Of a stretch of 64,000 nucleotides of DNA, positions 54,085 to 62,436 are shown piece after piece; positions within the stretch are counted from its first letter, which is position 1; each line of letters starts with the position of its first letter. Below the pieces are notes generated by a model. The model was given only the letters and a program-made list of their open reading frames with translations. It had not been told where the DNA came from and did no database searches. The DNA is from Amphritea sp. Lineage in GTDB: Bacteria > Pseudomonadota > Gammaproteobacteria > Pseudomonadales > Balneatricaceae. The position numbers were made by a program, and so were the translations under genes. The stretch is taken from the NCBI RefSeq assembly GCF_016744155.1, contig NZ_JADGEW010000013.1, positions 41,501 through 105,500 of the forward strand, in the 5' to 3' direction.

Positions 54085-54110
54085 ACGACTTACCCAATAC
54101 CAAAAGCGAC
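54085..54110 (-). promoter_or_regulatory. Candidate GbdR-type direct repeat upstream of the dgc operon
   Basis: Minus strand GTCGCTTTT and GTCGTTTCC start 21 bp apart. The arrangement equals that upstream of gbcA. Confidence 0.35.
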
Positions 54111-54320
54111 GGGGGTGATTGAATTAAGTTCTCGAAGTGCTTTGTGGAGGGTAATAGAAGGGGAAAGCGCTAGAGCGTTTGCTACCACAGAGGGCACATA
54201 GAACAGGGATAAAGCGTTAGAAAAATTCAAAAAACGGCAGAGAACAAGGAGCCCCTGTATATTTTTTTGAGAACTAAAACAGAAGTATCGGCCAACAACG
54301 GGGCGAATTAAAACCTGAAA

Positions 54321-54423
54321 TTAAGGGGACAACCCCACCTGAGTATACGGACAGCCTATGACCTTCGAATAAAAAAATCTAAGCTGCTATGTACTACTAA
54401 GAGAAAGAAATCTGTCCCCTTTA
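54321..54423. repeat. Inverted-repeat-bounded relic (TTAAGGGGACA ... TGTCCCCTTTA)
   Basis: Near-perfect complementary 11-bp ends enclose ~81 bp of non-coding sequence. GGGGACA ends of this type often bound small non-autonomous elements; no transposase is present. Confidence 0.4.
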
Positions 54424-54441
54424 TCTATCCACACCTTTTAT

Positions 54442-55005
54442 CTAGCCAGGTTTGCGCGCCAATAGGGTAGCAAACTGCAATTTCGCACCATTGTGCATAG
54501 TACCGACATCTTCATTGTACTTAATCAGCTCCCATCCCTCATAAGCCTCACGCAACTGCCCCGCTTTCAGGGTAAAAGGGAACCGAACTGGGCATGGGTT
54601 CTCATCAGTGCTCATGGCGCAAACAATCAGGTTATAACCGCCAGCCAGAGTGCGCTTATGCATATCGGCAATAACAGCATCAACACGAGCTGGATCGATG
54701 AACATTAAGGTTACGGTACAGGCAATAAAGTCATAGTCCTCACCAAGGCTCGCATTGTTAATATCGTACACCTGAGCCTTAATACTCATCCCCTCTTCAA
54801 CAATAATGCTTTGCAGCATATCAATGGCACCGGGATTAGCATCTATAGCGGTCACGCTAAATCCGAGTTGGCCGAGGTAAACAGCATTACGTCCATTCGA
54901 GCAACCCATATCTAACGTATCGCAGGGCTCAATAATTTTGCACGCTTCTACCACTTCACTATGCGCAGGATTTAAGCCATAGCGGCTATTTAGATCAACT
55001 ATCAT
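54442..55005 (-). CDS. tehB: TehB-like SAM-dependent methyltransferase
   Basis: A ~187-aa class I methyltransferase. It follows TehB closely: YGLNPAHSEVVEACKIIEP, the SAM motif LDMGCSNGRNAVYLGQLGFSVTAIDANP, YDFIACTVTLMFI, GGYNLIVCAMSTDENPCPVRFPFTLKAGQLREAYEGWELIKYNEDVGTMH. TehB is implicated in tellurite resistance and detoxifying methylation. The ATG at 55005 fits the family start (MIV). No tehA is near. Its site beside nhaC and the betaine locus gives no functional link. Confidence 0.9.
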   Translation of the reverse strand: MIVDLNSRYGLNPAHSEVVEACKIIEPCDTLDMGCSNGRNAVYLGQLGFSVTAIDANPGAIDMLQSIIVEEGMSIKAQVYDINNASLGEDYDFIACTVTLMFIDPARVDAVIADMHKRTLAGGYNLIVCAMSTDENPCPVRFPFTLKAGQLREAYEGWELIKYNEDVGTMHNGAKLQFATLLARKPG

Positions 55006-55495
55006 GGTAACCACTTGGCTTTGAAATGAGGGCTGTCATCTTACTACTAATCTTGCTCAATTAAATATGAACGGGCTGGTTTTATAGCTTTTATCTGACG
55101 GGTCAACAGCACTACTTATTAGAATTAAGCTAATCAAGATCGGTTATATGTCATCAAGTTCTGAATTCGTACCTTGAAGCAACCGGTTTTTATATTGCAG
55201 CATCAGTCTTGATTTTTTTTGTTTTTTCACCAACCAGAACAGGTCAGTTCGATATAGAAAACATTTAAAAAAACAAAGCACTCTACCCGACGCTTTACGT
55301 CTGAGAGATAGATATGCCCCCCTTTGTATTCTCCCTTTGATGCGTATAGGGTTTTGTAGCAAAAATCTCAATCTGTTCTGCAATCAGAACGGCGACCGGA
55401 TCTCTTTGTGTAGAATTTCATAAGACGACGCCGTCGAGAGTGACGGCGTCGAATCCAATTTTCACAGAGACTAATACTGTGATCCTTGTCGCTTA
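55006..55495. other. Spacer between nhaC and tehB, with hairpin
   Basis: About 490 bp. No gene is supported; a 79-codon minus-strand frame at 55144-55383 lacks family features and a Shine-Dalgarno. A 10-bp perfect stem CGACGCCGTC/GACGGCGTCG (55426-55451) lies ~45 bp past the nhaC stop and may end that transcript, although only a weak T-run follows on the minus strand. Confidence 0.5.
55426..55451 (-). terminator. Hairpin downstream of nhaC
   Basis: A 10-bp perfect stem with a 6-base loop; the following minus-strand sequence GTCTTATG is a poor U-run, so the call is tentative. Confidence 0.5.
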
Positions 55496-56986
55496 CTAGG
55501 AGGTAACAGTCTCTTTCTTCATTATATTTGCATGGTCCAGAGCGTCTTGTTCTTCTGCCTTGGCCTGGGCTAGTTCCTGCTCAGATGCCTTGGGAGAGAA
55601 ACGTCCGGTTGCCGCATAGATCAAGCCGAATATCGGCGATAACCAGCAAGCAAACGCCAGTGGAATATAGAGTAGGTTTTCGAAATTTCCGTCGCCAATG
55701 CCTAATCCCAGAGCGGTTATAACAAAGGCACCACCAGCATTCCAAGGCACTAGCGGCGAAATGAGAGTGCCACCTTCTTCTACAGCCCGTGAAAGATTCA
55801 ACTTGGAGTAGCCGATTTTCGTATAAGCCGGTGCAAACATTCTTCCAGGCAACGCGATCGATAGGTAGGGGTCACCAGCAACCAGATTGGTAACTACCGC
55901 TGAGCCTGTTGCAGCTGCTTGCAGACCAAAGAAAGTGCGAGTGCGCTTAACTATCGCATCGATCAGAGTTTCAAGACAACGGGTGCGCTCCAGTGCACCG
56001 CCAAAGCTCAGGGCGATCAATACCAGCGTAATGACCCAAGTCATTGAAGTAATACCACCGCGGTTTAGTAGACCATCAATTTCCGCTATGCCAGTGTCAA
56101 TTTTGTACCCTGAGTGCATAAAGTTAAAGATGTCGTGTACCGATATTCCCTGAATTATTACAGCCATCACCGCACCCAACACCGCGCCGGTAAACAGCGA
56201 CGGTATCGCAGGCATTTTCTTCAGGGCCAAACCGATAACCACTATCGGTGGTAATAACAGCATCAGGGATAGGTTGAAGTTATTCTCGAGTCCCTCAGTG
56301 ATAGTCTTAATTTTTGTAAAATCAACATCATTCGATCCAATCAGGGTGTAACCGACTACCGTATAAATGCCGAAGGCAACCAGCATTGCAGGTACAGTCG
56401 TTGGTAACATATTGCGAATGTGGTCGAACAGGTTAACACCGGTGACAGCGGGTGCCAGGTTAGTGGTATCAGATAGCGGTGAGATCTTATCGCCGAAGAA
56501 GGCACCGGAAACTACCGCGCCAGCGGTCCAGTACATAGGGATATCAAAACCAGAACCGATACCCATCAGAGCCAGACCCACAGTACCGGTAGTACCCCAG
56601 GAGGTGCCTAGGGAAACCGAGACCACGGCGCACAGCACCATACCAGCGGCAAGGAAAATTTCCGGGCTCAAAACCTTTAGCCCGTAGTAGATCAGCAGCG
56701 GTACAGTGCCACTGGCAATCCAAATACCTATGATCATGCCGACCGTCATCAGGATAGCGATAGATGGGAGCCCCACTCGCACTACGTGAAGTGCACCGTC
56801 TTCGATATCATCCCAACGATAACCTCTAAACCAGCCTATCAGCGCTGTAATGGCCAGGCCAGCGGCCAAGGGTATATGGGGTGTAAAGTCTCCAAAATAG
56901 AAAAGCTGGACCCCCAGAATAGCAAGTGTCAGTACTATCGGCAGTAATGCCATGGAGAGACTGGGTTTGGGAATTTTATTATTCAT
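55496..56986 (-). CDS. nhaC: NhaC-family Na+/H+ antiporter
   Basis: A ~496-aa carrier with about 11-12 spans. NhaC-type motifs include SLGTSWGTTGTVGLALMGIG, GAFFGDKISPLSDTTNLAPAVTGVNLFDHIRN, SFGGALERTRCLETL and GGTLISPLVPWNAGGAFV. It exchanges Na+ for H+ (possibly coupled to an organic substrate in some family members). The ATG at 56986 has AGGA upstream. Upstream at 57109-57135 is a triple TGTAAA-type direct repeat shared with the response regulator at 63009, suggesting control by that regulator; this is inferred. Confidence 0.93.
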   Translation of the reverse strand: MNNKIPKPSLSMALLPIVLTLAILGVQLFYFGDFTPHIPLAAGLAITALIGWFRGYRWDDIEDGALHVVRVGLPSIAILMTVGMIIGIWIASGTVPLLIYYGLKVLSPEIFLAAGMVLCAVVSVSLGTSWGTTGTVGLALMGIGSGFDIPMYWTAGAVVSGAFFGDKISPLSDTTNLAPAVTGVNLFDHIRNMLPTTVPAMLVAFGIYTVVGYTLIGSNDVDFTKIKTITEGLENNFNLSLMLLLPPIVVIGLALKKMPAIPSLFTGAVLGAVMAVIIQGISVHDIFNFMHSGYKIDTGIAEIDGLLNRGGITSMTWVITLVLIALSFGGALERTRCLETLIDAIVKRTRTFFGLQAAATGSAVVTNLVAGDPYLSIALPGRMFAPAYTKIGYSKLNLSRAVEEGGTLISPLVPWNAGGAFVITALGLGIGDGNFENLLYIPLAFACWLSPIFGLIYAATGRFSPKASEQELAQAKAEEQDALDHANIMKKETVTS

Positions 56987-57782
56987 ATTCTGTTCCTGGT
57001 TCAGTTTCAAGCTTCGGAAGCAGCCTCATAACATAGCGTTTTTGCTATGATGATGGCCCATCAAAGGAGAAACACTAACACTTCGGAATAAATCAGTGGT
57101 TAATGGCCTGTAAAGAGTTGTAAACGACATGTACCTGAACAGATACATAGATGAGCCTGAGTAGAGGGTTGGCCTCTACCTTCTTTTTCTGCTTTACCTG
57201 GTTAACTAATGCGAACCTCATAAAATCCAGTAAGTTAATACCGCCATCACAAATCTTGATAGCAACAAACATCTGACCCTATTGTTCTCAGACACTGTTA
57301 CATCTGTTCAATGGGTATGTGATGAATCAGATGAAAAGAAAATGGAATCCGTGCGCCTGCATGCCAAGGATTGGCTATACAGATATAGAAAAGCCGCAAT
57401 GAGCTAGTGTAGCTTTGCTACTTTGAGTGTCGGTAAGAACGCATACGAAACTTATCTGAGAGAACTAAAGGCTGTCCGAGCGGGCCTACCTATTTTTACT
57501 AGGAATGAGTTTAAAAAAATATCACTTTATATAGAGTGAGGTTTGAACGATCTTCATAAGACTTGGAGAATGGGGACATAGATCAATGATCTCTGACCCA
57601 TTAGTGCTGGAATACTAGAAAAAACCAACCTTTTAACTGTCCTTGTTATTAATTGCTACAGACCTTGAAAATAAAGTAATAAATCTAGAGAATAAAGGCT
57701 CGGGTACATCGGAGCTACATATCCGATGGATCCATGGAGATTCAGCACCAAAATAACATGGAAGTAAGGTTAATATAATACT
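56987..57782. other. Long AT-rich spacer with candidate response-regulator operator
   Basis: About 800 bp without a supportable gene. Contents: CATAGC-GTTTTT-GCTATG hairpin (57032-57049) in the nhaC leader; TGTAAA, TGTAAA and TGTACC at 57109, 57119 and 57130; then AT-rich DNA leading to the 57783 cassette, whose promoter must lie on the right side. The drop in GC toward the right marks the cassette as compositionally different. Confidence 0.5.
57109..57135. promoter_or_regulatory. Triple direct-repeat operator candidate upstream of nhaC
   Basis: TGTAAA-N4-TGTAAA-N5-TGTACC: starts are 10 and 11 bp apart, identical spacing to 62851-62877. It lies 123-149 bp before the nhaC start. Confidence 0.45.
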
Positions 57783-58412
57783 ATGGACAGCCCTCACCAA
57801 CCCACCCCAAAACGTCAGAAAAAACCACTAAATACAACAGCTAAATGGATGTCTTTAGCTATTTTAGTATCAGTTGCCACTGCGGGTATCTTAAACCTAC
57901 TTCCACCTACGGCATCTGATGATACTCTTTCAGCCGAACAGATTGCACGCATACATCAAACGATGAGCGGCCCTGTTGAAATACCAGCGACCCGGGTCCG
58001 TCCAGAAGATTTAGCCCGAGCCCTTGCTACCTTTCCTAATAATCAGCCTATAGCTAAAGCCATTGCTGACAGTCACCAACCAAAGCTGACACTGGCAAAT
58101 CACGAGCCCACTGAAAATCAATACTCATTACAACTTGAAGAAACTAAGACTGAGCTAGTCTGGATAAAGCTATGGGACTTTGCCAGTCAGGACGGAGATA
58201 TTGTCGAGATAGAAAGCGCAGGATACCGAGTACAGGTTCTGCTGAAGAAAGAGCCTGCAGTCATCGCTGTTCCTGTTAGAAAAGGAGGTCAAGTTACAAT
58301 GAAGGGAGTATCAGATGGAGGAGGCGGTATAACCGTCGCTTTAAATCAAGTCGATAATATTCTCCTAAGACTTTCTCCTGGTCAGATTTATCCTGTCTCA
58401 TTGATGTACTAG
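57783..58412 (+). CDS. Unrecognised membrane-anchored exported protein (cassette gene 1)
   Basis: A 209-aa protein I do not recognise. A basic N-terminus (PKRQKKPL) precedes one membrane span (~24-42), so the rest should lie outside the cytoplasmic membrane. The middle (~55-110) is helical. The C-terminal ~80 residues are a compact beta-rich domain (LVWIKLWDFASQDGDIVEIESAGYRVQVLL, VRKGGQVTMKGVSDGGGGITVAL) resembling no domain I can name. The Shine-Dalgarno is weak. It begins a three-gene, tightly spaced set with a Clp-type AAA+ ATPase 7 bp downstream. Confidence 0.75.
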   Translation: MDSPHQPTPKRQKKPLNTTAKWMSLAILVSVATAGILNLLPPTASDDTLSAEQIARIHQTMSGPVEIPATRVRPEDLARALATFPNNQPIAKAIADSHQPKLTLANHEPTENQYSLQLEETKTELVWIKLWDFASQDGDIVEIESAGYRVQVLLKKEPAVIAVPVRKGGQVTMKGVSDGGGGITVALNQVDNILLRLSPGQIYPVSLMY

Positions 58413-58419
58413 ACATATC

Positions 58420-59661
58420 ATGCATAAGCTCCTTCATACACTGAATCGGTACATGCCTCTGATCATAACCATCATGGTTATGATTATGTTGTTTCAGTTC
58501 ATGGAAAAAATACCTTTCAGCAAATATCTAGCATCAATGGATAATTTTTCTGAAAAGTATACAAATGAACTACTTTATATCTCTGTTTTTTTATGGGTAT
58601 TGGTTATCTCAGCCTTGCTACATAAAAACAACATGCTTCCTTTTTTCCTACGGATAGGTTTTTTTATGGACATTTTAGATCGCCTTACCAATAAAACTAA
58701 AGTCACTGAGGGTATAGAAAAGATAAAAGAAGATACGTTTATCGATTCTGAAGCTTTAACTTACGCTCTCAAACAGAAAATTATTGGTCAGGATAATGTC
58801 TGTGATGATATCTCATCTCAAATACGAAGACGTCACGCACTTGTGAGAAGAGGCAAGCCTATTGGTGTATTTCTTCTGGCAGGTCCCCCAGGAACAGGCA
58901 AAACCTACTTAGCCAAAGTGCTAGCGAATGAACTGGATAGAGAACTGATTCATTTGGATATGTCTCAGTTCTCTTCTGGCAGTTATGGATTATCACAACT
59001 CTTCGGCATGTCTAAGGGTTATGTCGGATCAGACAGTTACGGTCTGTTAACTTCAGGTCTGAGAGACACACCAAACGCTATAGTCCTGCTTGACGAAATC
59101 GAAAAAGCACATCCTGATGTTCTAAAATCATTTTTAACCGCTTGGAATGATGGTTTTATAACTGAACGCTCTGACGGTAAAAGTATTTCAACCACACAAG
59201 CCACCTTTGTTTTAACCAGTAATTCAGCAACTGATAGGTTAACCCAACTTCATGACATCTATAAAGATGATCCTGACAATCTGAGATCTGCAGCAGTTGA
59301 AACGTTAAAAGAAGCCAAGTTTGCACCTGAAGTACTAAATCGAATTGATCGTATATTTGTATTCAGAAAGCTTGAAGGGCTTGATTTGGCTAGAATAACT
59401 GCTTTAGAAATTGAAAAGATGATCCATAACTACGGACTTAAAGTAGACAGCCAAGGCATCGATCCTGATATCATTTTAAGCCTAATGTACAGATTTCAGA
59501 AAATGGGAAAATCAAGCTCCGCAAGGGATATGGTCAGGAGTATTGAAGATAAGATTGCTGATTCTTTAATCGATGCAAAAAAGCATAACGCATCTTATGT
59601 ATCTATCATCGAGAAAGATGATGGTTCAATAAAAGCAAAATTCACAACAGCAAAAGCTTAG
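58420..59661 (+). CDS. Membrane-anchored Clp-type AAA+ ATPase (cassette gene 2)
   Basis: A 413-aa protein. Two N-terminal membrane spans (~10-28 and ~50-67) are followed by a single AAA+ module of the ClpA/ClpB second-domain type: IIGQDNVCDDISSQIRRR, Walker A GPPGTGKT (155-162), pore loop KGYVGSD, Walker B IVLLDEIEKAH (~222-232), sensor 1 VLTSNSA, Arg finger region APEVLNRIDRIFVF and a ClpB-like small C-terminal domain. It lacks the Clp N-domain, the first ring, the ClpB coiled coil and an obvious ClpP-docking IGF/L loop. The conserved GYVG pore loop implies protein threading, so it looks like a membrane-tethered unfoldase. Neighbours on both sides are membrane-anchored exported proteins. Confidence 0.88.
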   Translation: MHKLLHTLNRYMPLIITIMVMIMLFQFMEKIPFSKYLASMDNFSEKYTNELLYISVFLWVLVISALLHKNNMLPFFLRIGFFMDILDRLTNKTKVTEGIEKIKEDTFIDSEALTYALKQKIIGQDNVCDDISSQIRRRHALVRRGKPIGVFLLAGPPGTGKTYLAKVLANELDRELIHLDMSQFSSGSYGLSQLFGMSKGYVGSDSYGLLTSGLRDTPNAIVLLDEIEKAHPDVLKSFLTAWNDGFITERSDGKSISTTQATFVLTSNSATDRLTQLHDIYKDDPDNLRSAAVETLKEAKFAPEVLNRIDRIFVFRKLEGLDLARITALEIEKMIHNYGLKVDSQGIDPDIILSLMYRFQKMGKSSSARDMVRSIEDKIADSLIDAKKHNASYVSIIEKDDGSIKAKFTTAKA

Positions 59662-59669
59662 TATTCAAA

Positions 59670-61100
59670 ATGACATTATGGATAAAAACAAAATCCTGGA
59701 TTGTTCTCTTATTCCTTGCTTGCTTAACGTTGTATATGAGTTTTCGGCATCACGGAACACCGGCTCAGCTCCCCCCTACTTCAGTGGCGAGCACAACTAC
59801 GCCATCAAAAACATCGCTATCCCAACCATCCGTACCACCCACGTACGGAACTGTAGATAAGAGTGGTATCAATCCACACCATGACGACAGTTTTAACTTT
59901 GATGTGTCTACACGTCTGAATAAATTTCCAACACACACCGAGCTTCATGTGTTGAGTGCTTATGAAGGAAGCGGTGGAAAAAAGGAGCAACCCTGGTGGT
60001 CAAAATGCGGATTAGATCATACGGAAGACCCTTCAAAAGCCATCGAATGTCACCGTAAGTGGACTGCTGTCCATGAAACAAAGCCGATCACTATCCAGTT
60101 CAATCCTATAAACCCTTCAGTCCTTGTCCTCATGGCATATGAACCGGTTAAATGGAAGGTCCATAGTCGTAATATCGATAACATCAAAAAAGTAATTATT
60201 TCAGGCTATCACGCTCAGGAAGTCACAGGCATTCCTGATCATATACCTGTAGAAATCGGCTCCTATATATCTTCAACCGCTTGCAGTAATTGCATTTTAG
60301 AAGCAAGACTTCCATTCACTTATAAACGAACCTCGAAGGTGTACAAAACGCTTGAGCAGTCCCTGCTAGATAGAACAGGTATAGCCATTACAAGCTTCCA
60401 AGGTCAGTATCAAGTTAGTAGTTTCTCAGTTTCTAGAGTTACTCCGAGTATTCAACCTACTTCAGCAAAGCTAAAGGTAGATGATCTGCTCGGCAATCGA
60501 TATTCCGATAGTTTTAATATAACTAATTTCTCATTACCCCTTCCCGCAGGTGATTGGGAAGTCCTGGCATTCTATAAAGTTCAGCAAAGTGAAGATGACA
60601 AAGCAATTATCTTCTTTCAGCAAGAAGCAGGACAGCTAAAAAATTTATACGCTGTACGATTTATCCTTTCCACCAATGGAAAAGGCTTTCGTCAGAAAAG
60701 TGCTTGTTCAGCTAAGAGGGGTTATGTCAGTGAAGTATCTTCAAATCAAAGTTTCGGTCCCCAAAACTGCTTTTGGGTGGAACATTCAACCAAGCCCTGG
60801 GAGCTACCTATTTTTAAACTTAGCTACCTTCGTTTAAAAGAGAAAGGTATCCACGCTCCTGAAGTTGTTATCAATTCAGCCTTTCACCGTGCTGACCAAA
60901 ATAGTTCCCTGACAGCATATTATTTTTCTAACCCTGAACTCTCTGGAATAAAAACTCAAACTTCAAGTTGGAGTACCAGCCCCTGGCACCCTCGAGTCAT
61001 TGAGGGCCACCCAAAACTTGAAGCATTCGCACAAGAGCAAGTTCTCGATATGAAGTATATGTATAAAGTTTTTAGCGTATTACAACTAACTAGTAATTAA
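59670..61100 (+). CDS. Unrecognised membrane-anchored exported protein (cassette gene 3)
   Basis: A 476-aa protein I do not recognise. One N-terminal span (~7-24) is followed by a Ser/Thr/Pro-rich linker (~30-60), as in surface or periplasmic proteins. The rest is a large, probably beta-rich region. Notable stretches are HVLSAYEGSGGKKEQPWW, a domain with VLMAYEPVKWKVHS and VIISGYHAQEVTG, and Cys pairs (CSNC; CGLDH...ECHRKW; CSAKRG...NCFW) that could form disulfides, consistent with export. It starts 8 bp after the AAA+ gene and shares its low GC, so it should be co-transcribed. Confidence 0.75.
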   Translation: MTLWIKTKSWIVLLFLACLTLYMSFRHHGTPAQLPPTSVASTTTPSKTSLSQPSVPPTYGTVDKSGINPHHDDSFNFDVSTRLNKFPTHTELHVLSAYEGSGGKKEQPWWSKCGLDHTEDPSKAIECHRKWTAVHETKPITIQFNPINPSVLVLMAYEPVKWKVHSRNIDNIKKVIISGYHAQEVTGIPDHIPVEIGSYISSTACSNCILEARLPFTYKRTSKVYKTLEQSLLDRTGIAITSFQGQYQVSSFSVSRVTPSIQPTSAKLKVDDLLGNRYSDSFNITNFSLPLPAGDWEVLAFYKVQQSEDDKAIIFFQQEAGQLKNLYAVRFILSTNGKGFRQKSACSAKRGYVSEVSSNQSFGPQNCFWVEHSTKPWELPIFKLSYLRLKEKGIHAPEVVINSAFHRADQNSSLTAYYFSNPELSGIKTQTSSWSTSPWHPRVIEGHPKLEAFAQEQVLDMKYMYKVFSVLQLTSN

Positions 61101-61305
61101 AATTACAGATAAATTTATCACTGCTGAGCAGCCCCAGAACTATCCTTTTTAGACAAGAATCGTTCAGGTAAAACAGAATAAAACAAAAAATAGAAAAGTA
61201 CTGCGACATTCAAAAAACAAACTGCAACGCGGCGTCACTCTTAAAAAACATTCTAACCCGTCCAACAAGATGCCCACTAGGTACCGGATCCAACGTCACC
61301 TTGGA
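61101..61305. other. Spacer after the AAA+ cassette
   Basis: About 205 bp between convergent genes. It is AT-rich with no clear terminator hairpin; nothing else is seen. Confidence 0.4.
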
Positions 61306-62436
61306 CTACTTCTCCCGTTTATCCTTCAGGGGAATTGAGCCAAAAGTAGACTCTGTTTTAGCCTCCGTAAAGGCGCCGCTGGAGACAAACTCTTTAGCCG
61401 TGGGTTGGGGTTTACTCGCCACTAGTGTCTGTTTATTTTCCTTATTAACTCGCTCATTCTCATTACCTTTGCCCACCACAGAGCGCTCTTCCCGGGGAGG
61501 AATACCCATCTGCTCACGGTAACACTTGCTAAAATGAGGGCTGGAAACAAAACCACAGGCGTCGGCGATATCTATAATCGACATAGAGGTCTGCTTAAGC
61601 AGTTGCCGCGCCCGCAACAATCTTAACTTGAGATAATAACGGGAGGGGGAGCAATCGAGAAACTTCTGAAACAGCCGCTCCATCTGCCGTCGGGACAGAT
61701 TCACATAATGGGCCAGCTCATCCATCTCGATCACTTCTTCAATATTGGCCTCCATAAGCGCCACTAATTCCAGCAGTTTAGGCTGGGTAGTGCCTAATAC
61801 ATGACGTAGGGGTACTTTTTGCTGATCTTTATCATCACGAACACGGTCACAGATAAACATCTCAGAGATAGCCGCAGAAAGCTGATAACCATGCTCCAAT
61901 TTTATCACATTGAGCATCATATCCAGCGGCACAGTGCCACCGGTACAGGTCATCCTGTCCCGGTCCAGACTAAACAGGCGGTTGGAACAGTTCACTTTGG
62001 GAAATGCTTCCTGCAGTGCCGCCAGATATTCCCAATGGGTACTGCATTCATAACCGTCCAGCAATCCAGCATCAGCTAACAGGTATCCACCGGTACAGAT
62101 CGCACCCAGCTTACAACCTTTACGATCCATTTCCTGTAGCCAGTTGATATGGGTACGGTCATAGCCTTTGGTAATATTCAGACCACCGGCAACAATGACG
62201 GTATCCAGCTTCGGGCAGGTTTCGACACTGGCATCAGGCGTTATGGTAATGCCATCACTGGCACTCACAGGCTGACCGTCCATCGTCAGGGTGTACCAAA
62301 GGTACAGTTCCTCACCACTGAGCTGATTGGCCATACGCAAGGCCTCAACGGCGGATGCCAGTGAGATCATAGTGAAATTATTCAGTAGCAGAAAGCCGAT
62401 GGCACGGGGCTGGCCACTATTAACTTCAAGAGTCAT
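61306..62436 (-). CDS. Second GlxA/AraC-family regulator, paralogue of the gbdR-like gene
   Basis: A 376-aa regulator with the same layout as 34286-35404: GATase1-like domain (IGFLLLNNFTMISLASAVEALRMANQLSG, AICTGGYLLADAGLLDGYECSTHWEYLAALQEAFPKVNC) and AraC HTH (VNLSRRQMERLFQKFLDCSPSRYYLKLRLLRARQLLKQTSM). The two proteins share long identical stretches, down to a similar C-terminal tail ending SVAI/SIPL (both TEPSFGS/TESTFGS). Pseudomonas has three such paralogues (GbdR, SouR, CdhR) for betaine, sarcosine and carnitine; this could be any of these. Its neighbours, an unknown cassette and a two-component gene, do not decide. Confidence 0.85.
   Translation of the reverse strand: MTLEVNSGQPRAIGFLLLNNFTMISLASAVEALRMANQLSGEELYLWYTLTMDGQPVSASDGITITPDASVETCPKLDTVIVAGGLNITKGYDRTHINWLQEMDRKGCKLGAICTGGYLLADAGLLDGYECSTHWEYLAALQEAFPKVNCSNRLFSLDRDRMTCTGGTVPLDMMLNVIKLEHGYQLSAAISEMFICDRVRDDKDQQKVPLRHVLGTTQPKLLELVALMEANIEEVIEMDELAHYVNLSRRQMERLFQKFLDCSPSRYYLKLRLLRARQLLKQTSMSIIDIADACGFVSSPHFSKCYREQMGIPPREERSVVGKGNENERVNKENKQTLVASKPQPTAKEFVSSGAFTEAKTESTFGSIPLKDKREK

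Larger units (their letters stand above)
53952..54441. other. Promoter side of the dgc operon plus a decayed inverted-repeat element
   Basis: About 490 bp without a gene. On the minus strand GTCG occurs at two sites 21 bp apart (54085-54110), 134-159 bp before the dipeptidase start, the same geometry as before gbcA. Further right, TTAAGGGGACA (54321-54331) and TGTCCCCTTTA (54413-54423) are near-complementary ends of a ~103-bp segment that looks like a MITE- or REP-type relic. TACCACAGAGGGCACATAGAAC at ~54182 recalls the 44-bp repeat near 3034. Confidence 0.5.

Noticed and set aside
55144..55383. 79-codon minus-strand frame between nhaC and tehB
   Set aside because: Basic, Lys/Arg-rich translation without Shine-Dalgarno or domain; AT-rich spacer background.
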